A stretch of DNA of 64,000 nt from Plasmopara viticola. Lineage: Eukaryota; Oomycota; Peronosporomycetes; Peronosporales; Peronosporaceae. Under the pieces are notes generated by a model. The model saw nothing but the letters and a program-made list of their open reading frames with translations. It made no database searches and was not told where the DNA came from. The number at the start of each line of letters is the position of its first letter. Position 1 is the stretch's first letter. Positions 1-14,263 of the stretch are shown here, one piece after another. The stretch spans positions 1,054,001 through 1,118,000 of the forward strand of contig MBPM02000013.1 of the NCBI GenBank assembly GCA_001695595.3, given 5' to 3'. Made by a program: the position numbers and the translations under genes.

Positions 1-3000
1 GCTTCGTGAAGGACTTAAGCTACTCGCGCTCGCAAAGTTCGTACTACATATCGACGATACTTGCATACGCTTATCACATATGCCATTCAACGTAGAACTT
101 GGATGAGTTTGCGACGCGTGTAAACGATACGTTTTCGGGGTCTGCTAAACAATGTGTACCACATGTAGAATTCGATGCCATGAGAATAGATAAAAGGGCT
201 TTTTAGTATTCACTCAAAAAAGGCCGTTTGGAGTCAGCGCCGTAGCGGGCCATACAGACACCAGCTGCTTAAAAGTAAAAAAGAGCGACTTCGACTAATC
301 GGGGATAAAGCTAGGATATCATCGATCGCGCGTCGCAGTTGATTGTATAGAATTTATAGATTACAATAGAACAAAAGAGATTTCGCTTCCACATCAGTCA
401 AATTGAATGCGCGCGTCCTTCCTTATTTCGCTTTTTAGTGAGACGAGAAACTTGGTGTAATATCATGGTCCATTCAGATTGGTACAGTCCACTTTTTTTT
501 AAGGGTATTGATACGCAGCCACCACTTTTGCTTGAATCAATTCGGACTAAATTGATTGGCTTTCATGGCTTCTGATTGGCTGAACGGTCAACTCTCGGTC
601 GGAAAATTCTCAGATGTTACACCTGTCTTTACCCCCAAAATATTATCAGAATAAGTGAACATGGCACAATCATTTGTTGCCACTACGAGCTTACTTATAA
701 TGCCGAAACCGATGGGGAAAGAGCACGAGCGGTGTGGCGCACCATCCTACCTGCCACGGGCATCTACGTCCACTACTCATACCTGATGGAGCTGCGTTGA
801 GACTGCAGCTTCGCTTTCAAAATTATCAGGACATACTGCGCACAGTACTCAAGAAAATGGACGCGAGTCAGCAGCAGGAGCCGTGTCGTTGCCTCATCCG
901 GTATACCACTTGCAATTGCTCCTCAGAAGAAGAACAATGGTCTCGATATATGCATGCGGCAGTGCATCTGCAATCCGAGTGGATGGAGAAATGGACAATG
1001 ACTCAAGACAAGGCTTCAGCTGGACACGCGACAATTCGTGTCGGACAGTGAAGTCAAAAGGTGATTGATTGGTTATTGATACGTCGACATGGGTTTGTGA
1101 ATGTTCTGGAGCCAACGTGGTTGTTGCCATCCATTGAGCAACGTTGTGCTACGACAGCGAGGTCGTTGATGACGCAGAGCTCAAATCGATTGCAGCCGAG
1201 TCTACTACAACAATTGACCGACATGAGGCTCGCAGTGTCAGACTTGTTTTTTTTTCTTTTGTGCTGGTACGGACTTCTATCGTCTGGAGAAAGACACTAT
1301 CGCAATTTCCTTACAAGAATGGAACCGATCAACAAAACTTTAGCAAGTGACGCACACCTTTTAGAGCTTACAGTCGAACATGGTCATACCATCAGCTCGA
1401 TGTCTTGGGTGGCTGTTGGCAAAGACATGGCATCTCCTCTCTGATGGTCTTCACGTCGACCTCTTGTACCCGAAAATCCGACCGAGAATTAACCGTTTGG
1501 CCAAAAGTGGTGGCTGCGTATCAAATCCCATTTTACATATTGTGCAGCCTTTTAGCTTGTTAAATGTATAATTGAGAAGCCGTTGTTTCGTACGAAAGTA
1601 GCATTTTTTGAACATGATACGCGATATTTGACATCGAAATAACTGATCCGATTTCTGCGAGTTAGTTTATGCATCTCTGAAATTAAAATTGTAAATCTGT
1701 AAATTTCGAGTTGTAAGTTTGAAGCCTGGCGCTTTTTTCCTCAATTTATTTCTAGTCGAATTTTCTCTTTGCTATTCTATATGTTAATTGAGCGTGTAAA
1801 TTGCGCTGTCATGGAAAGCTTCTATTTGCGGGCAATAAATGCAGCATTGTAGCTTTAGTTGACGAGATGCGATACGAATTACATTGAACGAGGTATGAGT
1901 CTTCCTATGTAGGGCCACAATTGGTAGCATAGCCCAAGATGCTGATCTATGTTCATTTTGCTAAAAGTCGCTTCTTTGTTCAATCAAGTGATGACAACTC
2001 GCTTACCATAAAGCGGTTCATTTTGGTATGTGAATGTGGACTTGCGTGAAATCGTAGTGCCCACTCAGCGAAGAAAGCATCTTGAAGCTCTTATTGCTAT
2101 CGCAACAGGCACATCCAGCACAAGGTCTACATATCTCTATTCGGCAGAGAGCCCTAATCTCTAAAGTCCGAATACCAACAAAGGGTGCACTGGATCCTTT
2201 GGGTTTACCAGGAAATTCGGCGACGTTCACTCTGATCCAGGACATTTGTTCGTTTCAATTGAAATTTCACGATGAATAACCATCTTCTAAAGTCCAACTT
2301 TAGGATGCTTTCGGATCTTTACTCAGCCTCTGTTCCTGTCACTTCAAGCTCTTTAAAGTTCAGCTAATCTGACATCATTAGCACTTCGTCCACTAGTAGC
2401 GCATCTGTCATGGCACGACGACCAGTAGCTGGCGGTAGTCTATTTGGATTTAGTGTTTTTGCTCGCCACAGGGTCGTTTATGACACAGTGCGAATCCTAT
2501 AGAAGCCGAGTCGGCGCATTTGATACAATATTAGCTCACGACATATTAAAAATCTGAAGATCGTAGTTGGCGAGAGTTGTGAAAAGATAATGCATATATA
2601 CAGCGATCGAATAAGTAGCTTTGTCTACTGGGATCAAGCCATAAAAAGAAGCGCAGCATCATTAATAAGTGCGTGAAAACCAAGTCATCAATTTACGGAA
2701 ATACCTACACGCAATTAGGTCTTTTTCCAGCTTCTAACTATGTTCAACAGCCAGAGATCATGAAAACTTTTTTCGCACGCGCGCGGTCACGCTACGTGAA
2801 AATAATTCACCCTTAGCGCTAACGCAAGTCACCAGCTGTCAAGACGGGATCTTAATTGAAGATAAAGAGGCGCTAGCAGATGGTAGCTCTACTGATGATA
2901 CCGTTTTTGTTACTGATCGCGCTGTTTCTTTGTATATTAACAACAAGATTACTTAACGACCGGGATGCATGACCCTCCAACGTCACTTGTGCTTACATTA

Positions 3001-6000
3001 AGACTCGAACGGTGTAGGTTCGCGGACATCATTTACCACGGAGCATTGACACCCATTACACTGACAAATGCTAAAATCAAATTCCGCCATTCATTGTACA
3101 AGCCAAAATTGTGCCGTTGGGGAGCAATGCAGAAACAAAATCCGACAAAGTTGCAATCATCCAAAAAAAATTGCATTGAGTCTAAACGTTCTTGTACGCT
3201 GTAAGAGATACTACTATTGAGACTATCTAAGTGCTGATAATAATTGTGGTTTGTGAGGAAGTCATCGTGGACTTGATGCACACAATGATGGGGCCGATGA
3301 CAAGAAGATCCTATTGAAGAACAGCACTGTCGACTTACTTCTGTATAAATGGGCAATCAACTGATGGTATATAAAACTTGGAAAGTAGACGGCAAATAAA
3401 TGTGATTAGAAAGTAGAATCTCGAAAGACGCACTACCAAAAACAAATAGTTGTCGTAGTCATAGCGCTAAGCAAGATATTACCGATTCTAATCATGGATG
3501 TGACAGAGCTCTGATTCACTTGCAATTGCAAAAAGTGCATAAAAACATGCTGCTGGCTGCAAACTTTAAAGGTCTATCCTTTGAGAGGCCATGACACTAT
3601 AAGTTCGTTATCGTGTCTTGCACCCCAAAAAGAGCTTCGGCTCGAGCATTACTGGTATGGAGACGAACGTCCATGCAGAAGCTCACTTATTTGCTGACGC
3701 TCTCAAGTCACTGCACGGTTCGCGAATTCTGCCATGTTGTATCGCTCGACAAGAGCGGATCGCCGCAAAGCAAACAACAAGTAAACATAGTAAGCAGAAT
3801 TTGCTTGTAACTGTGAGGGCTAGTTAGGCCTACCACGGATAGTAAATGCTCGATAAGAAGTTGATCTCTGATATCCGTACGGCCTCGATTTTCAAGTTGT
3901 GCGGTGATACTATAGTATATCTCTGTACATTTCTTGTAAGCACAGATTGTCTGGTTAGGCCTTTACAATGACAATATTTTTATCACCTAGATGAAAATCC
4001 ATGTTACCCTTGACAGAAACTTAGCTCATTCGTGTCGCCAAATATGACGAAGAATTTATCGAAGAGCGAAAGCACAACTTGATAAGTGACGCATATGTAA
4101 CACAGTGAAGTACTAAGATAGATTTGTTTGCTTTACAAAGAGCAAACAGTTAAGCCTAAAGTCTCGACTGAGATGTTCCAAGGCGGTATACGCTGTTCTT
4201 TACTTTGGTGAAGTCCAGCAGCCCTTAAACATGAGAGACTTGTGATCAGTGGTGAAAAGGCTTTGCAGTGAGGCATTATTGTCGGAATCCACAATAGTTT
4301 CGATACGAGCTTGGGCAGCTAGTGGAGCAGAGTGATGCATTCGGTGTCTTGAGCTCACATAGTCCACGCGCCAAGGAATTTCCTTGTGTCAAATTCAGGC
4401 GACACCCTGCTCTGTTGATGGCGTGATTGGTACCAACAGCAAACAATGATATGTGCTGCTTTCACTGACACCGAATCGTAAGACTGACATATTATAGTAG
4501 TGGAGCTATTGGAGTATATTAGTGATCAGCATGCTAGCTTGTTGTGGTACACTTTGACCGTTCAAATTGTCTTCAGCATAAGATCTATTTTATTTAAAAA
4601 TATATCGTGTAAGCAGAGTATGTCATGTGCCTTTCCCATGTTTGGGAGTCGTCAATTCCATTAGTATCCAAATTGATCATTTGACCATTCTTCATAATTT
4701 AGCATCAGATTTTTATAAGGACACGATAGTACTTTCCAAAATATAGCTTAGCACATAGAGCTGAATGTTTGCTCCCTATTTTATCACTTCAAGTGTTCTT
4801 TATCATCGCGCACCTCCATCAGTCAGAGTATAATTAAATTACAAAAGTAGGAGAAACAGATTCGACAGACACAAACACTATGATGGGTGTTCTTATAAGA
4901 AGGATATAGACGTAACAACATGAGAATGCGCACACCTAACAAAAGCCTAGCAAAATGGGTTTAAGAATTGACGCGCACTGACCTAGCTAGGTATATAACT
5001 AGCTAGGCTGAATGCGCTAGCGCAGTTTGTACACATAGCTTTATATGCTATATTGACAGCTATATTTAGCAAATCAGCTCAATGCTAAATACATTTGCTG
5101 CAGTCAGTGCTTTTTGGTTTTGTCTGTCGCCATCTAATGACAAATAGAGTCGCTTAATTAGACACATTTGCGTTCACTTTTCGAATCTTTAGAAATTTAC
5201 TTTTGATACAGTATTTCAAATTGGGTCGAAATCAACTAGAAGGCCTCGAGACGACCGTCGCGTGTCGTGCAAGTTTGTTGTATATTTGATAGAGGTGGTA
5301 TAGCGTGCGTGCGGCGATGTGCCGTGATGTGTCGCACAATGCTCGGACATTTGTAGCTTTATTCGAGTCTTGAGAAAGTTTCTTGTACCGATGCAGTGTG
5401 AGCGGACAGCAACGAACTCGTGAGATCTGAGGTCGCTGAATCGAAAAAAAAGGTTTTGCGGCCTATTAAGCTTCGAAATGTAGTAGCACGTTTTGATTGT
5501 AAAAACTTGTAAAACAGATACTTTAGAATGAAAGCCACGACTCGAGAAGTCCTAATGGGGTCATACGTTCTCAGTGCGGGGAGTATTACAATTATGTGCA
5601 AGATAACTTGGGTAATATTTTGGGGACCAATGAAAACGCAGAGCTTAGCCAATCGAAAAGGTCCAAGTCCTGAGGACCACTAGTTTTGCATATTAGTCAA
5701 GCTTATATGGTAGATGGTAGCTGTGCAACATTTGTTTTGCAGAATTTCGCACCGTTCAGGCTTGGCTTACAGTTGGGAATCTACAAATTGGTAAATTGTA
5801 CAAGAAATCCTAGTAGCTCTTTGAGTCAGCAACTTTGATCTAATGTCGACTAATCCGCTTATAATTATCGTTTACCTGGATTAGTCGTTCGCTAAGCAAA
5901 AAGCCAAGATAATCTGCTGAATCAAGGATTCGCATATGTGCTCATACATTCTGACTTTCTTGTGAGGCATAGCTTCGACTGCTTCTAACACGAAGCAATC

Positions 6001-9000
6001 TTGCCTAAGGTAATTTTGTACAACAGACACGACAAAGGCTTTATGTTTCTGCAATTTTAAAACACATGCTTATAAGATTCTATATACGGGAGTTTGCGAT
6101 CATGCGGTGAACGATAATCTACTACATTGTAAGGGATCCAAGTTTGCAATAGGTTGTAGTTTAGGTACAAGTCTGTTCGATTCAGTGTTTTTTTCCGATT
6201 TCATTCTGCATTCAAATTTGAGAAATGGCTAAATTTGGTATCGCAAGAATGGCATAACTCTATTGTGTTGAAGTATCGTTCACATTATGTCGTTATAAGA
6301 AATGTCGATGGGATTATCGTTGTTGTATTGATGGGAAACTCGCTCCGACACAAAAAAAATGACCATGTAACGATTCGTTACATCTTATTCGTTGTGTTAC
6401 GAACGAAAATCGTAAGTGCTAGCAGAAACTAAAGCTAGCCTATTATTAACTGCTTCCCAATGAGTGTCTAAGAAACAAATACCCATGTGAAGTGGATTTC
6501 CGGAAATGTGAGTGCCCAGCTCTTGGCTTGGCTTCTTGGGTAAGATTATGCAATCAAGGTGTGGGCTTTATGAATCAACAGCTTTTTCCCGCTGTCGAAG
6601 CTACTTTGGGCCACGGGACCTGGGTATAGGCTTTAATAACTCTCCCTTAGAGGTCGAACGCCGTTACGTGCTCTCTCATATGCAGCTTTCCTATCAAACC
6701 CATACAGGCCAGCTTGTCTTTCTAGGGGGAAATCGCACGATCCTTTTCGAACCAAAAAAAGAGCTGGGGTAAGCCATTTACCCACGCAGGCAAAATTTTA
6801 ATTGCTATGTGTTAACAAGTGTGACCGGATCACACAACACATTGCACATATGAGGCAGACAAGAAAAATGCGATCTTCCGTTGATCAGTTGTTCACTGTT
6901 TTTGATCCTAATGGACTAAAGCGACCAATTAATTGCAGATTAAAAGTCGATCTGTTTTTATATAGCTTTACATTTCAATAAGAAGTTGTACTCTTGGTCG
7001 CCTATAGAACCTCTTTTATAAATATCTTTCGAAACATCTCATATTCGTTATGAGTATCAGAATTCCCCACTGCTCTTGTCTCCATTTAACAGAAAATCAC
7101 TTTAAGATTTACGAGCTCAAGCAGCTGCCTGTTACAATTGTGGCTACTTAGCCGAAAGGTAAATAATATAGTAAAATTTGTAATTTCCTATCCTCAAAAG
7201 CAGTGACTTTGTAAAACAAAGTCACTGCTTTTAAGTATCTTTCATTTTTGATGCACTTCAACCGAGCTGCTGGCACATAGAATGTTCCATAAACCACAAA
7301 AGACGTACAAATGCATATGTGATTTTATAAATAGCGATTGCGCTTTGCTCGTTCTTTGTTTATATGATGATGCAGAAAGAATATGTTACGGGCCATCACA
7401 TGAACATGCGCTTCTGTGGTATAAGTTGGCTTTTCGTTAAAAAATATCCATAAGAGATTGGCGGCTTCAGAGGCATGACAGGCACCCCGTCGGCATTTAT
7501 ACCAAATTGCTTACAGAGGCTCTTGTAGCGTATCGCTATAAACATTTCCAATGAGTTTTAGCAAACCTTGTCTTACCTCAAAAGAACTCGTTTGCTGATG
7601 TCTACAGTATACTGTCTACGCATATATGGTCCAGGGATAGATGCTCTGAGACAGAATGTTTTCAGGTGCCACATTCGTGAGCCGATAAGCTACTTTTGAT
7701 TGGTATACACTTAACGAAATCTCATCGACAGACTTTTGAATCTTTAATGCAAAAGAAATAGACTTTTTAGTTCTCAACCTTTAATACTTCTGAGGTAGGT
7801 AAGGGCGACGCTTAAAACGACTTTTCTCCTTCAATTCTCTAATTTGTGACCATATTTCTTTCAAAACAGCTATCTGACTGTGTGAAAAGTCGACTGAATC
7901 TAATTCGCGGCGCAATCGATGTAATTGTATCGCCTATCAATAAAATGACTCTTTGGGTGAAGAAGGGAGGAAAAATCTTTACATAAAGTATAGGTGGACG
8001 CTTAAAAAAACTGCGCAGGGTAAGCTCGGATTCGTTTTACCAGAAAGAAGCGCTTTATCAGACAGTTCACAGTTTAAACACCATTTCAGCTTTATTGATA
8101 AGACGGGTACGGATGGCCACATGGCGGTTGAGAGTGCCTAAGCCACCACTGTACTGACCATAGCCCATAAGGTAATTGCAAATTGATAAAAAGGTTGCTG
8201 CAATACTATTTAATTGAGAAGCACAACAAATGCTTTTTTGTAAATATCAGCGATTTTCTGTATCACGCAGCGCTCAATCACTTTGTCGCACGTTGCATCA
8301 AGTAATCTTGTGTATGTTATCGCAAGTAAGCGTTCTCAAAGTATTGCTCTTTGTACCGATATGTTTGCAGCAGTAACCTTCTACAAAAAATTTTGTAATA
8401 GATTATATTTTGGAGTAAATAAAGCCTCGATTGATTTTTCGTGGCCGCTAATCCATGCAAGTGCGGGACTAGGTCAAATAGATAAGAGTTTTATGCGATT
8501 TTGATTTAATTGTTGACCTGATTGCGATTATTACCAGAATTTAATAGTGTTATGTGCTGATCTCATACTATAATGTTACTTCAGAGTATTTCAGTAAACG
8601 CCTCAGACACAATGCAGTGTAGCAAGGTGAGACCAAGGCTCCCATGAGTGGTGCGTGTGGAAGTTATGCCTTGAACTCGCTATTAAGTGTTACCGTGATC
8701 ATTGCATCCTAACCGCCACGACCTTGCCACAAAGTGTATCCGCCGTACAACACCACTCGTCACAATCAATGTAACGACGATTGGATAGCGCACGAGATGT
8801 GGCTACAAGCAAAGGTTTAACTCTGCGGCTTGATCTAGAGTGCTAATTGTGATGCCATATAAGCGTAAGTTTGCGCCTTATCTACTTAAGCTGTCATAGG
8901 CACGAACAATATATTTTAGTGCCGTCACGACCATATGACACATGTTATCTATGCCTCTATTGTATGTTTGTCAGAAACACTGCTACTATACGGCTGACTT

Positions 9001-9883
9001 CTGACCCTGCTTACTGCTAAGGCACGTTATGCATCCAGCGCGACACAGTATGGTTTTGGTGCTTCAGTAAAGCTTAACAGCGCTATATGGGTATATCCCG
9101 AGTTGACGCAATCAACCCACTATCTCATGCCTCGACGGTACACTATAGTCCTTCAAGATGTGCACGGTGCTATTAATTGATATGGCCTTAATAAGTGGAA
9201 AGCGTTGGAGGTGGAACGCCCGGCAAATGCTACAAGAGACACGCAAGCAGCAATGACATCGACAATGTTTTGCTTAGTGCAGATGTGTTCCTTTTTTATG
9301 CATTCAGCACTAAGCTAGTGTTCGGCACAATACAATAATATTAACATGTAGTGCGTATGCATTTTTGAAAAACCTCTGCTCGAGGCACTATTGCAAATAA
9401 GCGTGACAACAAAGCGTGATCTTCAACCATGAAGTCGACTTATTGTGACGTTCGTAGTGGATATAGCTTTGGCAAACTAGGAAATGGTATTCAGCTGATC
9501 CGATGGGCAATCAGACGGGGCGTCCATGGTACACGTACCCACGCCGAAGAAGTAGCATTTTCTGCCTTGAAAGCTAGTTGCCCCCAAAAATACGTGCAGG
9601 ATTTACGATGGAAGTGCGTGATCAGCATGCCCCGGACTTCGGACGCTTGCACAATCCATAAATTTCAACAATAAGCCGGTCATTTGCACCTTTCTATTAG
9701 AATGCGGTATAATATTACCAGTAGGCCACAACATAGGTTTTATTTTTCACATGGGATCAGATGTGCGGTATACGCGGTACCCAGTCGGTCAACCTTCTCG
9801 TAATTTGCATCGTACGATTGGGCGGTGTGTACAATCTATCATCGCGATAATCGCCAAGTGGCGTCATTGTCGAATCTTCAACC
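1..9883. other. AT-rich region without a supportable gene
   Basis: I see no gene here that I can support. Open frames are short, overlap on both strands, and show no recognisable domains. The longest (734-1051 plus, 1061-1444 plus) have uneven composition and no family match I can name. The stretch contains short palindromes, including a strong hairpin at 7196-7232 and an AGCTAG-rich palindrome near 4983-5010. It may hold decayed transposons beyond recognition. Confidence 0.6.
7196..7232. repeat. perfect inverted repeat (16 bp arms, 5 nt loop)
   Basis: The left arm AAAAGCAGTGACTTTG is followed by TAAAA and then its exact reverse complement. No gene is recognisable nearby. It may be a palindromic remnant of a small DNA transposon or a transcript 3' hairpin; neither can be decided from the sequence. 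Confidence 0.8.
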
Positions 9884-11059
9884 ATGCTCCGCGCCATCGT
9901 TTCGTCCAAACGCACTGTCCGCAAGGCGTTGATCGGTTTATCGTCGATCCCTGACGCTCCGTCCTCTCGATCGTACTCGATCACCTCCCAGTCGAGTTAC
10001 GTGATTCCCAAAACTCAAACTGCTGTCATTTACGAGTCCAACAATGCACCTCTCCAAGTTCGCGACGATTGGCCTGTCGTGCAGCCGGCCGCTCTCCAAC
10101 CGGGTGAAGTGCTTGTTCGAATTGCCTACACTGGTGTGTGCCACTCCGATCTATCCGTTTGGGAAGGCTTTGGGCCTCCTGTGCCCAAACCGTTTCCGAT
10201 GATTGGCGGACACGAAGGGGCCGGATACGTGGCTGCGATTGGTGCAAATACGAAAACGAAGCTACAAGTCGGCGATGCCGTCGGCGTCAAGTGGCTTGCG
10301 CACACGTGTCTTGGCTGTGAAGATTGTCGAAAAGGATATGAAACAACGTGTGGAGAGGCGGGGATTCATGGCTTGACGTGTCACGGAACGTTTCAGCAAT
10401 GGTGTGTCTCGTTTGCGGACCACGTGACTCCCATTCCAGCTACAATGGACTTGGCTTCAGCAGCGCCAATCTTGTGTGCTGGTATGTCAGTGTACAAGGC
10501 ATTGAAGCTACTTCAAGGGTCACCAGGGGAATACGTCGTGATTCCCGGTGCAGGAGGTGGGCTGGGTCACTTGGCTTGTCAATATGCACGTGCGATGGGC
10601 TACAAAGTCGTGGCGATCGACTCTGGAGACGACAAACGTGAGCTCGTTGAAAGGTACGATATTCATTGCTTTATTGACTACAAAGACGATAACGTCGTAG
10701 AACAAGTTCGAGCTGCAACTGGTGGCCGTGGCGGTCATGCGACGATTGTGGTGGCGGGTTCAAAGGAGGCGTACACGAATCCGCTTATGTTTTTGCGTCC
10801 TCGTGGTACACTTGTGGCAGTGGGGGTTCCGAAAAATACCGCCATTGTAGCACCGCTTGAACCGTTTATTCCGCTCGAATATCGAATCGTTGGCTCGTAT
10901 GTTGGCAGTCGACAAGATGCCATTGAAGCCATTGGTCTTGCTGCTGATGGTCAAGTTAAGAGCTTGTATTCTGTCAAACCACTGAGAGAATTACCCGATG
11001 TGTTTGCACGTGTACACGCTGGCAAAGTGCAAGGTCGAGTGGTGCTCGATTGCGAGTAA
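9884..11059 (+). CDS. zinc-dependent alcohol dehydrogenase, probably mitochondrial
   Basis: This is a 391-residue medium-chain zinc alcohol dehydrogenase of the yeast ADH1/ADH3 type, which interconverts primary alcohols and aldehydes with NAD(H). Catalytic zinc ligands are visible at Cys86 (TGVCHSD), His110 (GGHEGAG) and Cys198 (APILCAG). The structural zinc cluster is Cys142, 145, 148 and 156 in the usual CX2CX2CX7C spacing. The Rossmann motif GAGGGLGHL is at 222-230, and Asp246 ends the second strand (VVAID), which favours NAD over NADP. The first 40 or so residues are rich in Arg and Ser with few acids and lie ahead of the catalytic domain, as expected of a mitochondrial presequence. The frame is uninterrupted, intronless and ends in TAA. 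It is the only clear gene for 9 kb on either side. The exact substrate is not determinable. Confidence 0.95.
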   Translation: MLRAIVSSKRTVRKALIGLSSIPDAPSSRSYSITSQSSYVIPKTQTAVIYESNNAPLQVRDDWPVVQPAALQPGEVLVRIAYTGVCHSDLSVWEGFGPPVPKPFPMIGGHEGAGYVAAIGANTKTKLQVGDAVGVKWLAHTCLGCEDCRKGYETTCGEAGIHGLTCHGTFQQWCVSFADHVTPIPATMDLASAAPILCAGMSVYKALKLLQGSPGEYVVIPGAGGGLGHLACQYARAMGYKVVAIDSGDDKRELVERYDIHCFIDYKDDNVVEQVRAATGGRGGHATIVVAGSKEAYTNPLMFLRPRGTLVAVGVPKNTAIVAPLEPFIPLEYRIVGSYVGSRQDAIEAIGLAADGQVKSLYSVKPLRELPDVFARVHAGKVQGRVVLDCE

Positions 11060-14000
11060 AGCGCAGAATACGTTGCAGATTAAAAAGCTCGCGGGATGCC
11101 ATCTCTTAACGCTCAAAGAATTTAAATAGCATAGCCTTTGCTGCCTTTTCAAAGGTACAACGATTCTACCGCTTCAAATCCGAACCAATTAATTTGTGTT
11201 TAGCTCTGATAAAATATTTTATTGTGTACAAGATATCCTTTTAAAATTATTCGGCTATCACTCGTCATATAAAAAACATGTGACGCACCTGAAACGAGTA
11301 AATTGACTTTGTCAAGCGCTGGTAGCGTAATAACGATGCTCTTTGTTCAATAAGCTTTCAAAAGCTTTTGGTCTTCCTGAATTGACTGCAATTCGAACGA
11401 AAGATGTTCCCCATTCGGTCAAGATTGCGTATTAAATGCTGATTCGCGCTTTATACATACTATCACTCGTTTGTTAATTAACAATCACCTCCAAGGTTTA
11501 TTATTGTAATCCCTGATTTGTGCATTCGTTAGATGCCGCTGCTAAAACAGCTGAAGATTTTAACGATTTTGTGACGGGATTACACAGCACCGTGCACATG
11601 GGAGGCTTGCAGGAAAATGTTCGATCGTCCGATAAACGTCGAGGTATGCATCACTGATTTCTTCAGTGCAATGTTGAGCCCAAAATAAATTCTGTAATGT
11701 AGGCAAGGACTATATTTTCTTTGAAATAGCTAAGGAAACAAGCGGCATAATATCGATAGGAAGCATGTCGTGCACCAGAACCCACTATTTTTCTTAAGGT
11801 TTCCCTTTGGTCAAAATGATTGCCAGATAGACGACTGCCGGTCAAACGGTTTATTTTCAAATGATCAAGCAATCTTCGACTAAGTTACTTCGGCTTCAAC
11901 AAGTTTCTCTGCACCAACTTCAGCCACTCGACCTAAAGTTGTGCCTATTATAAACTGTACGCCAGCAACAAAATGCTTGCCTACAAAGGCCGCGTCTGTG
12001 TCAGCCTTAAAGGTTTCCCGTCCATAATCCGCTCAGGTATGGAAGGGCCTATATGAGCGCTTCACATAGGGGCGTAAGTCTATCGCTTTTCCCGCACGGC
12101 GGTCGTAGACACTTCCTCGCTCGGGCAAAACTACGACGAGGAATGCCGCGTGATATCTGGCAAACACTTAACTCTGCTTGAGTCGCGCCTGACTTCAGGT
12201 TAATGATAGCATTGTCAAACCAACCTTTGAGCACCCCTCATTGTGTTAAGCTTGGCGTTGGGCTCATCGGCCATGCGAAAGGTCTTCCGCAAAGGCGAAG
12301 AAGTCTAGGGGCATAGACTCGAAGAAAGATGCCTTTTTATGATGCTGAAACCATAAAAGTGATGACAAAGATAGCAACAGTAATCATATGTGACTTTTTG
12401 GGGTAGATACAGCTGTCAAAGTCTCTGATGCATTAAATGCGGGGCTATTTACTCGCCCACCACATGATACAGACGTAAGTTACCGACTTACGAAAGGTCC
12501 ACACACTCTATGGACGGCAGCTCCGAGAGGATTTATCGGAGGGGTACTACCCTGTCGATGCGGACCATGGCACCGAGCAGTATGCTCCTCTGCATTGCGC
12601 ACCGCGGAGGGTCTTGTGAAAGATTTAATTGCGTGGCGTGACCTTAAGGAGACTACGCGGGTGTCTTTAGCCGCATAAAATTCCAATTAAAAAATATAAT
12701 CAGCGGTGTATGGAGATTAAAAACAAAGGCGGGTCGCACTCGGTATACCACCCAGCATCGTCACCACCACAGTTTAGTTGGAGAAGCATCTTTAAAAACA
12801 AACCACATTTTCATATGTTACATATCACGACTGACGACGGAAAACCCAACTCTTGATGTCCTAGCTATTCATATTCCCAAGCTAGGCGCTAGGAACTTCA
12901 GGCCCGAGCACGGACTATCTCATACTTCAACGCACGGTTGAAATACTCTAATACATACGAATTCCCATTGTTTCTACTTCGGCTCTCGTTGCTCTGTGGA
13001 TACTCGTGCCAGGGCCGTTTCAGCAGCTTTCACGAGTTCTGTAACGAGAGGTGGGCGCTTCACTTATTTGGGAGCCATAAAATCGTCTCTGTATAATAGG
13101 GACTTTACATGAACTACCGCTGACCTTTGCAGTCGAGTGGGCTGCTGCCAGAAACAGCTGCTCCTATGCGACCAAGTGTACGCGCTTAAGAATGCCTCCC
13201 GGGTCATAACAAAAACTCTTCGGGAAAACCCACGACTCTTGAGATCTTTGATAATGAGATAAGATCCTTTGATTGGACCGTCGACCTCCACGCCCCTTAG
13301 TGCGAGGTCTCGCAAAGTTGCTTTCCTTCTTGGCGAGCTCCAGACTTGGCCGGTCGCACAAACCGCATAGCGTAGTGCGTTATAACCAGTACGGTGACGT
13401 CCATGGGCACTACAAGCCGCCATATTGCCACCCGTATCCATCCAATTAATGAGAGCGAATGCTTCAAATAGGTCCAACGGGCTTTTTAGATCTCATATTA
13501 GACTCTGACTTCAAAATTCAAAAGCACCTTTTTGGACGCTCCACATCAATGATCAACAACGTCAACATCGTCTTGTGGAGGTCAATGATGTACGCTGACT
13601 CATGGGATTGCGAACTGTCCGATGAAATGCTTTGGTAAAGCAAAATTTCATGTGAGCAGCTCGGCTTGCAATGGTGAAATCAACGCTATGTTTGTTTACA
13701 TGCACAGTATCTAAGGATTATTATACTGCAGTTGAAATAACCGTGCTTACAATTTGTAGCATTGGTTTTTTCGTCCAAATATACTTTGTCATGTATAGTG
13801 AAGAAAAACGCAATACCCTTTCCTGTCTAAACAAATACAATCACATACATCGCGCTGCTAATTATATTTAGCCGACTCTTCACATAGTCAGATAGCATAT
13901 AGCTGTTTTCGTAAGAATACATGTCTCAAATTAGATACGTGGAGAAAAACCGTTTTGATCCTTTTATTCAATCAAATCGGAAGCACCGACGGTTGGAAGG

Positions 14001-14263
14001 GCTTGTCAAATTCCAGGATATCATTACCCCTTTACATAAAAGGGTGCAAAACCCGTAGTTGCGCTAATCGCAGTATTGATAGCAAATCATCCGTAGGATA
14101 TCATCTTAGCTCACACTACGCAGTTTCCCTGAACTCTATCCATCTAGCAATTTGTGCTTAGATAGTCCGTTCTAGAAACTATCAAACGGATTAAGTGGAG
14201 AACCCCGGGTCAATTTTAATTCGGAAGGCCATGGTCTTAAATACGCGATAGATGAACCGCGCT
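11060..14263. other. intergenic, no supportable gene
   Basis: No intact gene is visible. Two patches of higher GC (about 12,050-12,690 and 13,060-13,480) contain open minus-strand frames. The second (13064-13477) has a stretch vaguely like an ankyrin repeat, too weak to call. These may be gene or transposon remnants. Confidence 0.5.

Noticed and set aside
734..1444. Consecutive plus-strand open frames that could be a small gene
   Set aside because: No recognisable domain, no plausible splice structure, and equally long shadows on the other strand.
13064..13477. Minus-strand frame with an ankyrin-like phrase (GYNALRYAV, RGVEVDGP)
   Set aside because: Only one weak partial repeat; surrounding residues do not fit the ankyrin pattern.
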